DNA of 26,278 bases, taken from NCBI GenBank assembly GCA_023230025.1, contig JALNYD010000011.1:1-26278 (forward strand), given 5' to 3'. The notes beneath the pieces were generated by a model. The model was not told the DNA's origin. It did no database searches and saw only the letters and a list, made by a program, of their open reading frames with translations. Position numbers and translations under genes: made by a program. Positions 23,746-26,278 of the stretch are shown here, in pieces. Numbering within the stretch: the first letter of the stretch is position 1; the number at the start of each line of letters is the position of its first letter. Origin of the DNA: Candidatus Cloacimonadota bacterium. Its GTDB lineage: Bacteria; Cloacimonadota; Cloacimonadia; Cloacimonadales; Cloacimonadaceae.

Positions 23746-24149
23746 CTGCCACCAGACAATTTATCCCTGATTATGTCGAGCAAATGAGTATCAGGATATA
23801 GATCGATGCCCATCAAGGATTTGAGAAGGTAGAGGGCATACATGAGCAGAATCAGGGCAAATAGAACCATGATCACGTATGTAACGGCTTTGGCAACGGT
23901 GGTAAGCCCGGTATTCATGTCGCCTTTATCCAGAGATTTGAACTGATTTCTGGTGTCACGGCCAAAGATAAATACTATGTACCAGTTGCGGATGAACCAG
24001 AAGGAAAATCTGATGTCTATGATACCCAGTGAGGGTACAGGAGGCAGCATGCGCTTCATCAAGCTCATGAGTTCTTTACGCTGTTCATGGGAAAGAGATT
24101 CTTTGATTCCCTTCCCTCCGATGGTCTTGGGATGGTTATTTTCAGGCAT
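23742..24149 (-). CDS. Small membrane protein of unknown function in the polysaccharide operon
   Basis: This 135-residue protein has a polar N-terminal third (residues 1-38). A segment of mixed aromatic and basic character follows (IIDIRFSFWFIRNWYIVFIFGRDTR split by charged residues), then one clear membrane helix at about 83-108 (AKAVTYVIMVLFALILLMYALYLL) and a short polar tail. The NWYIVFxxGRDxR pattern looks conserved-protein-like, but I cannot name a family. ATG 24149 overlaps the upstream gene by 8 bp and lies 6 nt after GAGCT of a GAGAGC ribosome site; a longer reading from 24212 is rejected as lying inside that gene. The stop overlaps the glycosyltransferase start by 4 bp. Confidence 0.72.
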   Translation of the reverse strand: MPENNHPKTIGGKGIKESLSHEQRKELMSLMKRMLPPVPSLGIIDIRFSFWFIRNWYIVFIFGRDTRNQFKSLDKGDMNTGLTTVAKAVTYVIMVLFALILLMYALYLLKSLMGIDLYPDTHLLDIIRDKLSGGR

Positions 24150-25545
24150 GGTGAAGCTCTCTTTCCGAAGCGATACGCTCTTTGGTGCTGACGTTCTTGG
24201 GAATTGGCACATTTTGGTTGCGGTAACGGAGTTCCAGTTTTTTCATCACTGCGATCATGGCAAATACAAGCATCAACTGATAGAAGTTATTGGTTTGTTT
24301 AAGCACCCATTCCAGGGTTGATTCCAGATAAATGGCCAGCAAACCACCTGCCAGACCGATGCTGAAGTATTGGTAATCCGTACCTCGATACCTGTTGTAG
24401 TTTCTGAGATTCAGGAAGTAATAGTAGAAGATGAAGATCAGGAATACACCCAGATTGACCCAGCCTGTTTCAGCGGCGATCATCAGGTAGATCGTTTCTA
24501 CAAGGCCATTCTGTTCATCCTCATCATCAGGATTGTGCATTTCAATATGAGCGCTATATTGCCAGGGGGGATTGATCTTGATTCCAAAATTGTTCAAACC
24601 CACGCCCCAGAACTTGTCATTAGCCATTTTAATCGCAGCTTCTGCCAGTTCTCTTCGCACATTTGCGGATTCCTCTGGTGCAGTCCTGAAGCGCTCGTTA
24701 ATCGAATTCCAGGCACGGGCCAGCATCAACATAGATACCAAGATCAGGATAATGGTTACGATTACTTTCTTACTGGTTACTCCAGAGAAGAAGGAGAGCT
24801 GCAAGACTGCTATGACGGACATGGCATACAATACCAGCCCGGCACGGGAAAGAGTGGCGATGATGTTTACAGACACCATGGCAAACATCATGACCCAAAA
24901 GGATAGCTTAAGTGCAGAGACATCCTTTTTGTTCAAAAGATAGGCAAAGAGCAATGCCCCCAGTATGATGCTATACATCACCAGCGAATTCTGATGAGGA
25001 AATGGACCATAGGATTGGAATCGTCCCTCAAGGTATTTCTGCTTCATAACCTCAAAGAAAATGTAGATGGTTACCAGGGCAATGCCCAACATGAAGTCCT
25101 TGAATTGCTCAAAGCTATTTACATAGTTATAAACAACATAGAAATACAGGTACATGCGCAGCATCTTCCAAAGCTCAAAGAACGAAAATAGTGGCACTGC
25201 AGCATTGAAGATTGAAATCGCTGAAATACCGAAATACAGGAAGTATATCCAGGCTCCTGGTGGAGTGTGGAGATTGTATTGTCGCTTGCGTTTGAGAATG
25301 AGAAAGAAGATGATCAGGGTTACGATATCAACCATGCCGATCTCAAAGCCCCTGGAGCTAAGGCGATAGGTCTCGCGGGATACGAAATTGATGTCTTCCA
25401 TACGAACTGTGAAAAACATCATCAGGAAGAAGATAATACGCTCGATCTTGGGATACTTCAGAGACAAAAAGTAGCCTGAAGGCACCCCTATGAAGAGGGT
25501 CATAAAGAAGATAATGTACTTTAGATGAGAAATGGACTCTGTCAA
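24142..25545 (-). CDS. O-antigen ligase/polymerase-like membrane protein (Wzy/WaaL type)
   Basis: This 467-residue protein has about 10-12 membrane segments and a large polar loop around residues 285-350. There an RRELAEAAIKMANDKFWGVGLNNFG stretch is followed by VETIYLMIAAETGWVNLGVFL, which is the signature region of the O-antigen ligase / Wzy_C-type family (PF04932). Such proteins polymerise repeat units in the periplasm or ligate glycans to a carrier. Because a Wzx-like flippase and a Wza-like exporter share the operon, polymerase is the likelier role. The start is TTG 25545 with GGAG 7 nt upstream (25556-25553); no ATG precedes the first helix in this frame. The gap from the export gene is 43 nt. 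Confidence 0.85.
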   Translation of the reverse strand: MTESISHLKYIIFFMTLFIGVPSGYFLSLKYPKIERIIFFLMMFFTVRMEDINFVSRETYRLSSRGFEIGMVDIVTLIIFFLILKRKRQYNLHTPPGAWIYFLYFGISAISIFNAAVPLFSFFELWKMLRMYLYFYVVYNYVNSFEQFKDFMLGIALVTIYIFFEVMKQKYLEGRFQSYGPFPHQNSLVMYSIILGALLFAYLLNKKDVSALKLSFWVMMFAMVSVNIIATLSRAGLVLYAMSVIAVLQLSFFSGVTSKKVIVTIILILVSMLMLARAWNSINERFRTAPEESANVRRELAEAAIKMANDKFWGVGLNNFGIKINPPWQYSAHIEMHNPDDEDEQNGLVETIYLMIAAETGWVNLGVFLIFIFYYYFLNLRNYNRYRGTDYQYFSIGLAGGLLAIYLESTLEWVLKQTNNFYQLMLVFAMIAVMKKLELRYRNQNVPIPKNVSTKERIASERELHHA

Positions 25546-25588
25546 TTCTCATCTCCGAGCAACCCGCATTCCGAGCCCAATAGCAAGT

Positions 25589-26278
25589 CTATTCTCCTTT
25601 GATATCCTTATATATTTCGTTGATGAAATAGGCGGATTGAATAGCTTGCAAGCTGGGTAGGGCATTGTTTACAATCTCGTTCCAGCGAGCAATGGGGCGT
25701 TTTGGGATATATACTATGTCATTGGGTTTCAAGCGAAAATCCCTCACCTTCGCTTTCAGGATGTCCTTTGTATTAATCTTGAAGATACGGGGGTGGCTGA
25801 GATTGCCACGAATGACATAGACAGTTGATTGGGCTGAGTTTTTGAAGCCCTGGGCAAAGGTGATACTTTGCACAAGCGTCATGTTCTCCTGATAAAAGTA
25901 ATGCCCTTCCTGGTTCACTTCACCGATCACATAGATCTCGCGATTCACAGCGGAAGGGATGTAGATATAGTCCTTGTCAAAAAGAGGAATATTGTAGATG
26001 GTTTTGCCATTCTGTACGAGTTCTACAAAGTCAATTGGCAGGATTCGATTATCACGAATCATGAAGGTTCTTTCCAGATCGGCAAGTTCCACAGTGTTGT
26101 TTTGAAACCAACCCAAAGCCAGACCTCCAGCTTCTGCCAGGGCATCCAATATTCGCATCCGGCCCTTGATTTCGATGATGCCAGGGAAAGTTACTTTACC
26201 TAGAATGGTCACCGATGCGCTTCTGGCTTCAAAGGGAATTATCGATACTTTGGGATAGAGGATGTAATCCTTCAGTTT
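25589..26278 (-). CDS. Wza-like polysaccharide export protein with SLBB domains, 3' part only
   Basis: The frame is open from the right window edge to TAG at 25589, giving the last 229 residues. It contains two SLBB-type beta-grasp repeats: one beginning VTILGKVTFPGIIEIKGRMRILDALAEAGGL and one beginning IYVIGEVNQEGHYFYQENMTLVQSITFAQGF, each split here only by the residues quoted. The DYIYIPS and NDIVYIPKRP ends are typical of these domains. Wza proteins form the outer-membrane channel of group 1 capsule and exopolysaccharide export. The N-terminal Poly_export domain and signal peptide lie outside the window. A GTG at 26212 is an internal codon and not the start, since homology-like sequence continues upstream to the edge. 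The C-terminal tail (LPSLQAIQSAYFINEIYKDIKGE region) is amphipathic. Confidence 0.87.
   Translation of the reverse strand, partial: KLKDYILYPKVSIIPFEARSASVTILGKVTFPGIIEIKGRMRILDALAEAGGLALGWFQNNTVELADLERTFMIRDNRILPIDFVELVQNGKTIYNIPLFDKDYIYIPSAVNREIYVIGEVNQEGHYFYQENMTLVQSITFAQGFKNSAQSTVYVIRGNLSHPRIFKINTKDILKAKVRDFRLKPNDIVYIPKRPIARWNEIVNNALPSLQAIQSAYFINEIYKDIKGE

Overview
The window reads as ordinary chromosome from a Gram-negative (diderm) bacterium of moderate GC content. Outer-membrane features are plain: two OmpA-family proteins, a lipoprotein with a lipobox, an RND efflux pair and a Wza-like export protein. The mix of an SDR-type threonine dehydrogenase, an EF-G-like GTPase with a DAPGY G3 box, an M42 peptidase and small signal-peptide proteins of unknown family suggests an uncultured-lineage bacterium such as Cloacimonadota or a relative. 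This placement is an impression from gene content and was not tested.

Layout. (1) 1-325, minus: the 5' part of a rubrerythrin-like gene cut by the window edge. (2) 528-3788, plus: a tight cluster of SDR threonine dehydrogenase, Gfo/Idh/MocA oxidoreductase and asnS, closed by a terminator. (3) 3905-6358, plus: a PLP aminotransferase, a small exported protein and a prepilin peptidase, then a palindromic repeat and a terminator. (4) 6578-6850, minus: a 90-residue two-helix membrane protein. (5) 7004-12817, plus: a housekeeping operon (EF-G-like GTPase, yebC, ruvC, ruvA, rsmB, PASTA protein) with very short gaps or ATGA overlaps. (6) 12967-14430, plus: cupin and M42 peptidase, then a strong terminator. 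(7) 14601-15614: an OmpA-like protein with its own terminator. (8) 15755-19977: a two-gene RND efflux operon. (9) 25589-20183, minus, continuing beyond the right edge: a Wzx/Wzy-type surface-polysaccharide operon. In transcription order it holds a Wza-like SLBB export protein (partial), an O-antigen ligase/polymerase-like protein, a small membrane protein, a GT4 glycosyltransferase, a lipoprotein combining PEGA and OmpA domains, and a Wzx-like flippase.

The most unusual structure is non-coding. An 84-bp modular palindrome occurs twice (6372-6455 and 20024-20107). Each copy has three GTYAC pentamers per arm spaced 11 nt, a 9-nt step across an A4 or T4 centre, SWTGYS spacers, and TAATGGG at the right end. 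Both copies lie in the only two convergent gene junctions of the window, as 3'-end REP-type elements do elsewhere. I do not recognise this family. The second point of interest is the PEGA/OmpA lipoprotein, translationally coupled inside the polysaccharide operon, which may tie the export machinery to peptidoglycan. No tRNA, rRNA, CRISPR array, insertion sequence or phage gene was seen.
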